64,000 nt of DNA. Source: Duganella sp. Root1480D1 (GTDB taxonomy: Bacteria; Pseudomonadota; Gammaproteobacteria; Burkholderiales; Burkholderiaceae_D). The stretch covers positions 249,261-313,260 of the forward strand of contig NZ_LMFZ01000001.1 in NCBI RefSeq assembly GCF_001427305.1. The letters are read 5' to 3'. This document shows, in pieces, positions 42,606 to 50,485 of the stretch; within the stretch, counting starts at the first letter, position 1; each line of letters opens with the position of its first letter. The translations under genes and the position numbers were made by a program. Under the pieces are notes generated by a model. That model was not told the DNA's origin. It searched no databases and saw nothing but the letters and a program-made list of their open reading frames with translations.

Positions 42606-44696
42606 ATGACTCAATACCGCCTCACCCTGGCCGCACTGGCCGTCGCCTCCGCCTTCGCTCCCGCCGCCTTCGCGCAGGAGCAGAGCATGACCGAAGTGGT
42701 CATTACCGCCAACCGCATCGCCGCCGAACGCGCCTCCGTGGCCGGCTTCAGCGAGCAGCCGTTGCTGCAGACTCCCGCTTCGGTCAGCGTGGTGACGCGC
42801 GAACAGATCCAGGACCTGAACATCTTCAGCACCACCGACGCCGTTAAATTCGATGCCAGCATCGGCGACGCCTACAACGCGGTGGGCTATGCCGAACAGT
42901 TCTCGATCCGCGGCTTCAAGCTGAATAACGCCAATTCCTACCGTAAGGATGGCCATCCGATTTCCGGCGACACCCAGATCCCGCTGGAAAACAAGGAAAG
43001 CATCGAAGTGCTGCGCGGCCTGGCCGGATTGCAGGCTGGCGTGGCGGCGCCGGGCGGCGTGGTGAATTACGTGACCAAGCGCCCCACCGACACCACCCTG
43101 CGCTCGGCGACATTTGCCGTGGGCGAGCGCGGCACCCTGCTGGGCAGCGTCGACCTGGGCGGCCGCTTCGAAGACCGCCGCTTCGGCTACCGCATCAATG
43201 CAGCCGGTGAACGCATGCGCTCCATCATCGAAGGCGCCGACGGCCACCGCAGCTTCGTGTCCGGCGCTTTCGACTTCCGCATCAGCCCGCAGGCACTGCT
43301 GCAGATCGATGCCGACTACCAGAAGAAATCGCAGAAGTCGGCGCCTGGTTTCCAACTGATCGGCGGCACCAGCCTGCCGGTGGTCGACGCAGCCACCTTC
43401 CTGAACGACCAGCCTTGGGCCAAGCCGGTGGAAACGGAAACCAGCAATATCGGCGTGAATTTCCAGTACCAGCTTTCGCCTGAGTGGAAGGCAACCCTGA
43501 GCGCCAACCAGCACCGCTTCAAGCGCGACGACTACACTGCCTTCCCTTACGGCTGCTCGAGCGAGTCGCTGTGGCCGGGCTACTGCACCAACGGCGACTA
43601 CGATGTGTACGACTACCGCAGCCTGGGCGAGGAGAAGAAGCCGCTGTCGGCCAAGGCGCAGTTAAATGGCCGCTTTGCGACCGGTGCGCTGCGCCACGAG
43701 CTGGCAGCCGGCCTATCCTTCTTCAGCAACCATGAGAGCTGGGGCGATTACGTGTATGAATTCGCTGGCGTCAGCAATATCTACCATCCAGTGGTGGTGC
43801 CGATGACCGACAAGCAAGTGGGCCCGGTCTCCGAGCGCCGTAACGATCATGAGCGCTCGGCCTTCGTGCAGGACATCATCAGCCTGAGCGAACAACTGGC
43901 GCTGCACACCGGCGTGCGTTATGCCTCCCTGCGCCGCAATGAGGCCGGCGTCGAGCCGGTGCGCAAGAACTTCTGGCTGCCGAATGTGTCGCTGGTATTC
44001 AGCCCGAGCTCCAAGCTGTCCTATTACGCCAACTATGCGCAGGGCCTGCAGTACGGCAGCGTAGCGCCGATCGGCACCAGCAACGAAGCCCTGGCGCTGG
44101 CGCCGGGCAAGTCGAAACAGGTGGAGCTGGGAGCCAAGGCTGAAGTGAACGGCATCACGCTGACAACCGCGCTGTACCAGATCGAGCAAGGCCTGGAATT
44201 CACCGATGCGGCTTCCAACACCTTCGTGCGCAGTGGCCAGGAACGCCACCGCGGCGTGGAGTTCAGCGCACAAGGCAAGGTAAGCCGCGAGCTGCTGCTG
44301 GGTGCTTCGATGGCAGCGAGCCATACCGAGCAGGAAGGCACCGGCCTGGCAGGCCTGGACGGCAAGCGCGTGACCAATGTGCCGAACTTCAAGTCGACTG
44401 TGTGGGCTGATTACGCGGTGAGCGAAGTACCGGGCCTGAAGCTGAATGCGAACTGGCAGTTCGCGGGCCGCAAGGCGTTCGACCAGGAGAACAAGACCAT
44501 GGTGCCGTCGTACCATTTGGTGAACCTGGGCGGCTCCTACGCCACCCGCGTGGGCGGTGCATCGGTGATCTTGCGCGCACAGTTGAAGAATGCCTTCGAC
44601 AAGTTCTACTGGCGCGATGTGACGCCGGAACTGGGCGGCTACCTGTTCCCGGGTTCGCCGCGCACCTTCCTGCTCTCCGCGCAGGTGGACTTCTAA
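42606..44696 (+). CDS. TonB-dependent receptor under TPP riboswitch control
   Basis: 696-residue outer-membrane receptor annotated by similarity as a siderophore (FhuA-like) type. Signal peptide 1-23 (YRLTLAALAVASAFAPAAFA), TonB box near TEVVITA, plug domain about 45-150 (VVTREQIQDLNIFS; SIRGFKLNNAN; GGVVNYVTKRPTD), then the 22-strand barrel and the terminal aromatic residue (SAQVDF). The riboswitch argues that the cargo is thiamine or a relative rather than a ferric siderophore. It converges on, and overlaps by 4 bases, the OMP/NadR-like/PnuC operon. Confidence 0.92.
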   Translation: MTQYRLTLAALAVASAFAPAAFAQEQSMTEVVITANRIAAERASVAGFSEQPLLQTPASVSVVTREQIQDLNIFSTTDAVKFDASIGDAYNAVGYAEQFSIRGFKLNNANSYRKDGHPISGDTQIPLENKESIEVLRGLAGLQAGVAAPGGVVNYVTKRPTDTTLRSATFAVGERGTLLGSVDLGGRFEDRRFGYRINAAGERMRSIIEGADGHRSFVSGAFDFRISPQALLQIDADYQKKSQKSAPGFQLIGGTSLPVVDAATFLNDQPWAKPVETETSNIGVNFQYQLSPEWKATLSANQHRFKRDDYTAFPYGCSSESLWPGYCTNGDYDVYDYRSLGEEKKPLSAKAQLNGRFATGALRHELAAGLSFFSNHESWGDYVYEFAGVSNIYHPVVVPMTDKQVGPVSERRNDHERSAFVQDIISLSEQLALHTGVRYASLRRNEAGVEPVRKNFWLPNVSLVFSPSSKLSYYANYAQGLQYGSVAPIGTSNEALALAPGKSKQVELGAKAEVNGITLTTALYQIEQGLEFTDAASNTFVRSGQERHRGVEFSAQGKVSRELLLGASMAASHTEQEGTGLAGLDGKRVTNVPNFKSTVWADYAVSEVPGLKLNANWQFAGRKAFDQENKTMVPSYHLVNLGGSYATRVGGASVILRAQLKNAFDKFYWRDVTPELGGYLFPGSPRTFLLSAQVDF

Positions 44697-45397
44697 AAGA
44701 CGTATTGGGCGCGCATGCTGAAGGAGTTGGCTGCGCGTCCCGAGTTCTTGCCAAACAGGTAGGCTGCTTCGTATTTGAAGTGGCCCGCTTCGCCGAAGAA
44801 TGCCGGTCCGGCGCGGTGCGATTGTTTTTTCGCCGGCAGCCAGTCATTCCACTTTCCTACTTCGCCAAAGCCCTGCAGGCCTGGCGAGAACCAGCGCTTC
44901 CAGCGTTGCTTGACCTGCCACTGGTAGGCCAGCTCGGTTTCATTGTGCTCCCCATTGTCCATTTCGCGCTGGAAGAACAGGTTGAAGTTCAACTGGGTGC
45001 GCCAGACCTGCGCCTGCAGCACCGGGCCGAACTCCACTGCATATCCGTCGTCACGCCGCCGGGCGCGCTCCACCAGCGTGTGCAGCGCTACGTCCACGTC
45101 GTACTGACCTTGGGTCAGCAGGAAGTCGTTCTGCCATTCGATGCCGGTGTTGCGCGTTTGCCGCCCATCGCGCTGGAACCATTGCGTGGTCAATTCAGTG
45201 TACCAGCGCGAGGTTACGCCATAGCCAAGGCCGATTTCCGGGCTTGCGGTGTTGCGGGAGTTCTTGTAGTGGGCATTCCAGTACTTGTAGTCGATTGAAG
45301 CCTGGCCTTCCACGTCGTAGACGGTGACCATGTAATAACCCGTCTCGCCAAACGCCGCCAGCGGAAACATGGCGGCCAGCGCGAGCAGTTTTTTCAT
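44693..45397 (-). CDS. Outer-membrane beta-barrel protein of the PnuC operon
   Basis: 234 residues with signal peptide 1-17 (KKLLALAAMFPLAAFG) and a C-terminal FSMRAQYVF, the terminal Phe typical of outer-membrane proteins. The mature part alternates hydrophobic and polar residues in the manner of beta strands (YGVTSRWYTELTTQWFQRD; YAVEFGPVLQAQVW). I recognise no family. It lies 3 bases after the NadR-like kinase stop, so the operon could provide outer-membrane entry, inner-membrane transport and cytoplasmic phosphorylation. Confidence 0.72.
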   Translation of the reverse strand: MKKLLALAAMFPLAAFGETGYYMVTVYDVEGQASIDYKYWNAHYKNSRNTASPEIGLGYGVTSRWYTELTTQWFQRDGRQTRNTGIEWQNDFLLTQGQYDVDVALHTLVERARRRDDGYAVEFGPVLQAQVWRTQLNFNLFFQREMDNGEHNETELAYQWQVKQRWKRWFSPGLQGFGEVGKWNDWLPAKKQSHRAGPAFFGEAGHFKYEAAYLFGKNSGRAANSFSMRAQYVF

Positions 45398-45400
45398 GCC

Positions 45401-45916
45401 TCAATCTCCTAGGAGTTGACCTACTTGCTTCAGACGCTGTTCGAGGTCGCCCGAGATGCGCGTGTAAGGCACGCCGCGCCGGGCCAGCTCGTTGAGCAGG
45501 ATCGAGTCAATAATACCGCTGACATCTTGCTCTTCGTGATGCAGTCCGTCGGGTATCCACGCAAATTCAGGCTTGCAGATCAGGGTTATGTCGTATTGGC
45601 GCGACGCTGCGAGGCTTTCGAGCTGCTCGTCGATGCCGCCGAAGTAGTGGATGCTGTAGACCGCCGTCATCAGCGGCGTGGTATCGCAGAACAGGAAGCG
45701 GCCGCCCTGCGCGGCCAGTGCATCTTCGCGCGCCACCTGGGTGGTGGCAATGAGGAACTGGTCGGTCGATACGGGGACGCTCTGGCGCGCGTCGCAGAAC
45801 TCGCGCAGGTATTCGGGCACCCAGATGGCGCCGTAGCGAGCTGCCAGCGCTTGCGCCAGGGTGGTCTTGCCGGAGGCTGCGGCGCCGACGATGGCGACGC
45901 GGTAAGGCTGCTTCAT
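45401..45916 (-). CDS. NadR-like P-loop kinase (AAA_28)
   Basis: 171 residues resembling the C-terminal ribosylnicotinamide kinase domain of NadR. Walker A GAAASGKTT near residues 10-18; VPEYLREF; FLFCDTTPLMTAVYSIHYFG (middle part, Walker B-like); ITLICKPEFAWIPDGLH; VPYTRISGDLEQRLKQV at the end. It lacks NadR's adenylyltransferase and repressor domains. The likely role is ATP-dependent trapping of a nucleoside-like vitamin imported by the PnuC/PnuT transporter. Start ATG overlaps the PnuC stop (ATGA). Confidence 0.87.
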   Translation of the reverse strand: MKQPYRVAIVGAAASGKTTLAQALAARYGAIWVPEYLREFCDARQSVPVSTDQFLIATTQVAREDALAAQGGRFLFCDTTPLMTAVYSIHYFGGIDEQLESLAASRQYDITLICKPEFAWIPDGLHHEEQDVSGIIDSILLNELARRGVPYTRISGDLEQRLKQVGQLLGD

Positions 45917-46527
45917 TTCCAGACGACTGCTTCTTCCGGCTCTTCGCTGCTGCCCTGCCAGGCCAGCAGGCCGGCAATGGCCATGGCGACGAACATGCCG
46001 TACAGGATGGCCGTCGGCAACAGGCCCTTGTGGATATACAGTGCGACGTACAGGACGTCGACGATGATCCAGACGTACCAGTTTTCGATCTTCTTGCGCG
46101 ACAGGAGGGCCTGGCCCACCAGGCTGCCGGCGGTGAGGAAGGCATCTGCGTTCGGCACATCGGTGTCGGTGAAGCGGCGCAGGAACCAGGCCAGGATACC
46201 GAAGCCCACCAGCCAGGCTACGCCGGACAGCATGCGGCCGCGCCCATCCAGCGTCGATACCCCCAGTTGCTGGCCATGATTCCCGTGCAGCCATTGGTAC
46301 CAGCCCCAGAGCGACACCGTCGCGAATACGACCTGCAGCGCCATGTCGCCATACAGCTTGACACCGAAGAACACCACGCCGTAAGTCGCCGACGACACGA
46401 TGGCGAACAGCCAGGCCCAGTGGTTCTGGCGGATGTTCAGCCACACCGTCAGCACGGACAGCGCGAAGGAGACCAGTTCCAATGGAGTGGTAGTGGCCAG
46501 GCCGAACAGGGAAATGGTCTCGTTCAT
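45913..46527 (-). CDS. PnuC/PnuT-family vitamin transporter
   Basis: 204-residue inner-membrane transporter with about seven transmembrane helices (LELVSFALSVLTVWLNIRQ; WAWLFAIVSSATYGVVFFG; VVFATVSLWGWYQWLHG, and more). It has the WGWYQW and NWYVWIIVDVLYVALYIHKG motifs of the PnuC family. PnuC imports nicotinamide riboside; the relative PnuT imports thiamine. The NadR-like kinase encoded next favours riboside, whereas the adjacent TPP-riboswitch receptor favours thiamine. Both readings are open. Confidence 0.88.
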   Translation of the reverse strand: MNETISLFGLATTTPLELVSFALSVLTVWLNIRQNHWAWLFAIVSSATYGVVFFGVKLYGDMALQVVFATVSLWGWYQWLHGNHGQQLGVSTLDGRGRMLSGVAWLVGFGILAWFLRRFTDTDVPNADAFLTAGSLVGQALLSRKKIENWYVWIIVDVLYVALYIHKGLLPTAILYGMFVAMAIAGLLAWQGSSEEPEEAVVWK

Positions 46528-46638
46528 GTGATTGCGTTTGGATGAGGCGGGATTATGCCATGAGCGGGAAGCCACGACCAAAACTCGAGCTTGCCATTAT
46601 GAAAATGGCGGGCGGCACGCCCCAAGGTACGCAGATTT

Positions 46639-46693
46639 AAGAGCAAACAAGAGCGAATAAGAGAAAATAAGAGCGATTAAGAGCGATTAAGAG
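46639..46693. repeat. 10-base tandem repeat (AAGAGCGATT-type)
   Basis: AAGAG recurs every 10 bases at 46639, 46649, 46659, 46669, 46679 and 46689, with variable next bases (CAAAC, CGAAT, AAAAT, CGATT, CGATT). It lies in the 214-base region between the S46 peptidase stop and the PnuC start, about 110-165 bases before the latter. The 10-base period matches the helical repeat, so protein binding on one face or curved DNA are possible. Confidence 0.85.
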
Positions 46694-46710
46694 ATTTGCC
46701 GAAAAAAGAA

Positions 46711-46733
46711 AAGGGGCTCACCGTGAGCCCCTT
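46711..46733 (-). terminator. Rho-independent terminator of the S46 peptidase gene
   Basis: Stem AAGGGGCTCAC/GTGAGCCCCTT in a row of 23 bases, followed on the minus strand by TTTTCTTTTTTC. It starts 9 bases beyond the peptidase stop at 46742. Confidence 0.88.
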
Positions 46734-46741
46734 CTCGCTGC

Positions 46742-48886
46742 TTACTTCTGCGGATACTTGATGGTCATTTCCTTCAGCAGGTTGTCCGCATGATCAACCT
46801 CTTTCATCACCCACAGCATGTAGCGCACGTCCAGGTGGATGGCGCGCGTAATATCGCGGTCGAAATACCAGTCCTTGGTAATGGACTCGTAGGTGGAGTC
46901 GAAGTTCAGGCCAATCAGTTCGCCGCGCTTGTTCATGACGGCAGAACCGGAATTGCCGCCGGTGGTATCAGCCGAGGACAGGAAATCGACCGGCACGGTG
47001 CCCAGCACCGGATCCTTGAACTGGCCGTAACGCTTGGCCTTGACCGCATCGATCAGGGCCTGCGGCGCATCGAACGGGTCCTTGCCGGTATGCTTCTCCA
47101 GGATGCCTTCCACCGTGGTGAACGGGCCCTTGGTGATGCCGTCACGGCCCGGATAGGCCGACACGGTACCGTAGGTCACGCGCAGGGTGGAGTTGGCGTC
47201 AGGGTAAACCGGCTTGCCCTGCGATTTCTTCCATGCGATCACCGAGGCCATGTACTGCGGGATGATCTTTTCCAGGTTGCCGTCAACTTCCTTGCGGCGC
47301 TCCTCCAGGGTCATGGCCACGCCATGCATGCGCACGGCCAGCTTGATGAACGGGTCTGCCGACTGCTCGAAATCGGCCGGCGCCTTGTCCATCCAGGCCA
47401 GGCGGGTTGCGGTATCGGCCAGGCCGGTCTTCTGGTACATGGCTGGCACGTCGGCCAGTGCCGGGGTCAGGTTGTCCAGCCACTGCGGGTGTGCCTTGGT
47501 CGGCAGCTTGACGTAGCGCTGCAGGCCAGCCACATAACGGGCCTGGTCGACCGACGACACAAACGACTGCTCCAGGCGGCTCAGGCGCGCCTTGATGTTG
47601 GCGATATCGCGCTCCTGGAAACCAGGTTCGCGGTCAGCATCGGCCTTCTGCTTTTCCAGCGCCAGGCGGTACAGGGTGCGCGCGGATTTCAGCAAGTCGC
47701 TGTAGGTCGCCACGCCGTAGGCGAATTCGTCGTCGCTCAGGTCCATGTCGGCGGCGATGGCGGCGTCCAGCTCGGCCAGCATGGCTGGCGAAGACTTGGG
47801 CTGCTTGCCGTACCAGGTGCGGAAATCCGCGTCCTGCTTGTCCTTGATGGCAGCGATATCCTTGCGCGCGAAGCCGTCCAGCAGGCCCTGGGTTTTCTTC
47901 ATGCGGTTGTTGATCGACTTGACCACGCTGGCGTAGCGCACCACGTCGTTTTCCTTGCCCTTGGTGGCAGCAGCGATGGCGTCGAGGTCGGCCTGGTAAT
48001 CGGCCACCATCATCGGGTAGCTCAGGTCGCGCGCATAGCGGATTTCAACCGGCAGCTTGTAGCGGCTGGTGCGGCCAGGATAGCCGGCCAGCAGGATAGG
48101 ATCGCCGTTCTTCAGGCCTTCGGCGGAAACCACCAGGAAGTCCTTCGACTTGTACGGCACGTTGTCCGGCGACGGGTCGGCCGGCTTGCCGTCCTTGCCC
48201 ACGTAGGCGCGCAGGAAGGAGTAGTCGCCGGTATGGCGCGGCCACTCGTAGTTGTCGATGTCGCCACCGTAGTTGCCGATCGATTCAGGCGGAGCGTACA
48301 CCAGGCGCACGTCCTTGATCATCATCTGGCGGATGCGGTAGTACTCGGCGCCGCGGTGGAAGGCCGGCACGGAGCAGCGGTAGTTCTTGTCGGTCTCGCA
48401 GTCGGCGATCAAGGCCTTGATGCGCTTTTTCACCTCGGCGTGGCGGTCCTTGCCGGTCAGCTTGTCCAGGCCGCCGTTCACGCGCTCGGTCACGTTTTCC
48501 ACCTTGTCGGTCACATAGACGCGGGTGGTCGGGCCGCCCGGCAGTTCTTCGGCGCGGGTCTTGGCCAGGAAGCCGTTGGCGATGTAGTTCTTTTCTGCGG
48601 TCGAATTGCGCTGGATGGCGCCGTAAGCGCAGTGGTGGTTGGTGACCACCAGGCCTTCAGGGGACACGAACGAGGCGGAGCAGCCGTCCAGCGACACGAT
48701 GGCGCTCATTGGATGCCTGGACAGGTCGGCCAGGCGCTCGGCCGGGATGGTAATGCCGATGCGTTGCAGTTCCGCCCTCAGTTGCGGCAGTTGGTGCGGC
48801 TGCCACTGGCCTTCGTCGGCCTGGGCGGGAGCGAACGCGGCAAAGCCAGACACAATGGCTGCCGAAAGTGCGAGTTTTTTAGTCAA
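46742..48886 (-). CDS. S46 family dipeptidyl-peptidase (DPP7/DPP11 type)
   Basis: 714-residue exported serine peptidase that removes dipeptides from protein N-termini in the periplasm. Signal peptide 1-22 (TKKLALSAAIVSGFAAFAPA). Chymotrypsin-like triad: His85 in VVTNHHCAYG, an Asp in DIDNYEWPRH, and Ser in GGNSGSAVMN (about residue 646). The start is TTG 48886 with GGGGA upstream, giving a perfect signal peptide; a GTG further up (48913) would interrupt it. The family is abundant in proteobacteria using peptides. Confidence 0.92.
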   Translation of the reverse strand: MTKKLALSAAIVSGFAAFAPAQADEGQWQPHQLPQLRAELQRIGITIPAERLADLSRHPMSAIVSLDGCSASFVSPEGLVVTNHHCAYGAIQRNSTAEKNYIANGFLAKTRAEELPGGPTTRVYVTDKVENVTERVNGGLDKLTGKDRHAEVKKRIKALIADCETDKNYRCSVPAFHRGAEYYRIRQMMIKDVRLVYAPPESIGNYGGDIDNYEWPRHTGDYSFLRAYVGKDGKPADPSPDNVPYKSKDFLVVSAEGLKNGDPILLAGYPGRTSRYKLPVEIRYARDLSYPMMVADYQADLDAIAAATKGKENDVVRYASVVKSINNRMKKTQGLLDGFARKDIAAIKDKQDADFRTWYGKQPKSSPAMLAELDAAIAADMDLSDDEFAYGVATYSDLLKSARTLYRLALEKQKADADREPGFQERDIANIKARLSRLEQSFVSSVDQARYVAGLQRYVKLPTKAHPQWLDNLTPALADVPAMYQKTGLADTATRLAWMDKAPADFEQSADPFIKLAVRMHGVAMTLEERRKEVDGNLEKIIPQYMASVIAWKKSQGKPVYPDANSTLRVTYGTVSAYPGRDGITKGPFTTVEGILEKHTGKDPFDAPQALIDAVKAKRYGQFKDPVLGTVPVDFLSSADTTGGNSGSAVMNKRGELIGLNFDSTYESITKDWYFDRDITRAIHLDVRYMLWVMKEVDHADNLLKEMTIKYPQK

Positions 48887-48955
48887 AACAGTCCCCTGAA
48901 CGTATAAAAGCACCGGCAGTATATGCGTTCCGGGGCCTCAGGGCTATTGACTTTT

Positions 48956-50485
48956 TTACAACGGAAGCCGCACCGTCACGCAGCATCCCGCGCCCGGCTC
49001 ATATTCGTTCAGGGAGAAGCTGCCGTGCAGGGCGTCGACCCGCTCCTGCATGCCGATCAGGCCAAAGGAGCCGGGGCGCTCGCGGCAGGCGGGCGCGATG
49101 CCGATGCCGTTGTCCTCCACTTCCAGCAGCGCCACCTCGTGCTCCACCCCAAGCCGCACCGCCACCTGGCCGGCGCGCGAGTGGCGCAGCACGTTGACCA
49201 GGGCTTCCTGCACGATGCGGAACAATACCAGGCTGGTTTCGCTGTCGATGGCCGCCAGCTCCGTTTCGCCCGGCAGGGCCAGCTCGTAATGCAAGCTGCT
49301 GCGGTGGCGGAAGTCGTTGACCAGCCACTCCAGCGCCGCCGCCAGGCCAAGGTCCAGCACCGAGGGCCGCAATTCGTTCATGATGCCGCGCACGCTGCGC
49401 AAGGTGGCGTCGATGTTTTCCAGCGCAGCCCCCACGCGCCGCGCAAAGCGCGTCTGGCGGCCTTCCATGCGCTCGTTGAGCTGGGCGATGTCCAGCTTCA
49501 GGGCCAGCAGGTTCTGGCCCAGTTCATCGTGGATTTCGCGCGCGATGCGCTTGCGTTCTTCTTCCTTGACGGCCGCCATGTGCGCCGACAACTGGCGCAA
49601 CTGGCCGTTGGCGTGCAGCAGTTCGGCGGTACGCTGCACCACGCGCGTTTCCAGGTTGCGGTGCAGGTCCTGCAGGGCCGATTCGGCCTGTTTGCGGCGG
49701 CTGATGTCGGTCAGCACTGCGACCAGGCCCACGCAGCCGTCGGCGCCAGCGAGCGTGCGCAGCGAGAGCGTCGCCTGATAAGCGCCGCCATCGGGACGGC
49801 GGCCGGAGATTTCGCCCTGCCAGCTACCGCTGGTCAACGCCTTCAACGCGACCTCTGCGCCGCACAGGTCGGCCAGATCGCTGCCGATGGATTTCACTTC
49901 CGTCAGTCCGCTGATGGCGCAAAAGGCTGGATTAACCGAGGCGATGACGCCATCGGCATCGGCCACGGCCACCCCTTCGCCCAGGTTGTCCAGCACGGCG
50001 AAAGCGCGGCGCAGGGCTGCATCGTTCTGCTCCCGCGAGCGCACCTCGCTGAGCACCATGCGGATTGCTTCGCCGGCGTGATCGAGATTGGCTTCGATAT
50101 GTACCCGCCCGCCGCCGATGCCGTGGAACAGCTGCGCGTCCATGGCGGCGCTGGCGCCATCGGCATGGAGGCTGGCCAGCAGTTGGCGCAGCGCCGGCTG
50201 GCAGGCTGGCGCCACGAAGCGCTCCACCGGCTGGCCGGGCAAATCCTGCAGCGCCATGGCGAATAGCGCCGCCGCGGCGCGATTGGCGCCGGCGATCATG
50301 CCGTCGCGCGCCAGCGCCAGGTAGCATACCGGCGCCTGGTCGAACAGTCCCGCATAGCGCAGCAAGCCCTGCTCGACCTCCCGTTTCTGACGCTCGAGCT
50401 CCGCCAGGGCGGCACTCTGGACTTCCAGTTCCAGCTGGCTGACTTGCAGCTCATGCCATTGGCGCAGGGCGTCGGTACGGCTCAT
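48956..50485 (-). CDS. NarX-type PAS-domain sensor histidine kinase
   Basis: 509 residues without membrane segments. An N-terminal coiled coil is followed by two PAS domains (about 50-160 and 170-290). HisKA_3 box: EEERKRIAREIHDELGQNLLALKLDI. HATPase: RIVQEALVNVLRHSRA (N box), VEDNGIGIAPACRERPGSFGLIGMQERV (read in parts, G boxes). This is the NarX/UhpB class, which phosphorylates NarL-type regulators, yet no such regulator is in the window. The start overlaps the CheR-PAS stop (ATGA), so it is the last gene of that operon. Confidence 0.92.
   Translation of the reverse strand: MSRTDALRQWHELQVSQLELEVQSAALAELERQKREVEQGLLRYAGLFDQAPVCYLALARDGMIAGANRAAAALFAMALQDLPGQPVERFVAPACQPALRQLLASLHADGASAAMDAQLFHGIGGGRVHIEANLDHAGEAIRMVLSEVRSREQNDAALRRAFAVLDNLGEGVAVADADGVIASVNPAFCAISGLTEVKSIGSDLADLCGAEVALKALTSGSWQGEISGRRPDGGAYQATLSLRTLAGADGCVGLVAVLTDISRRKQAESALQDLHRNLETRVVQRTAELLHANGQLRQLSAHMAAVKEEERKRIAREIHDELGQNLLALKLDIAQLNERMEGRQTRFARRVGAALENIDATLRSVRGIMNELRPSVLDLGLAAALEWLVNDFRHRSSLHYELALPGETELAAIDSETSLVLFRIVQEALVNVLRHSRAGQVAVRLGVEHEVALLEVEDNGIGIAPACRERPGSFGLIGMQERVDALHGSFSLNEYEPGAGCCVTVRLPL

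Noticed and set aside
42606-44696. Iron-siderophore receptor as the function
   Set aside because: Similarity is to the siderophore receptor class, but the TPP riboswitch directly upstream makes thiamine-type cargo more likely; no iron-regulatory (Fur) box was seen.
46790-48907. A 705-codon plus-strand frame over the S46 peptidase gene
   Set aside because: The opposite strand encodes a complete S46 peptidase with triad and signal peptide; the plus-strand product has no motif.
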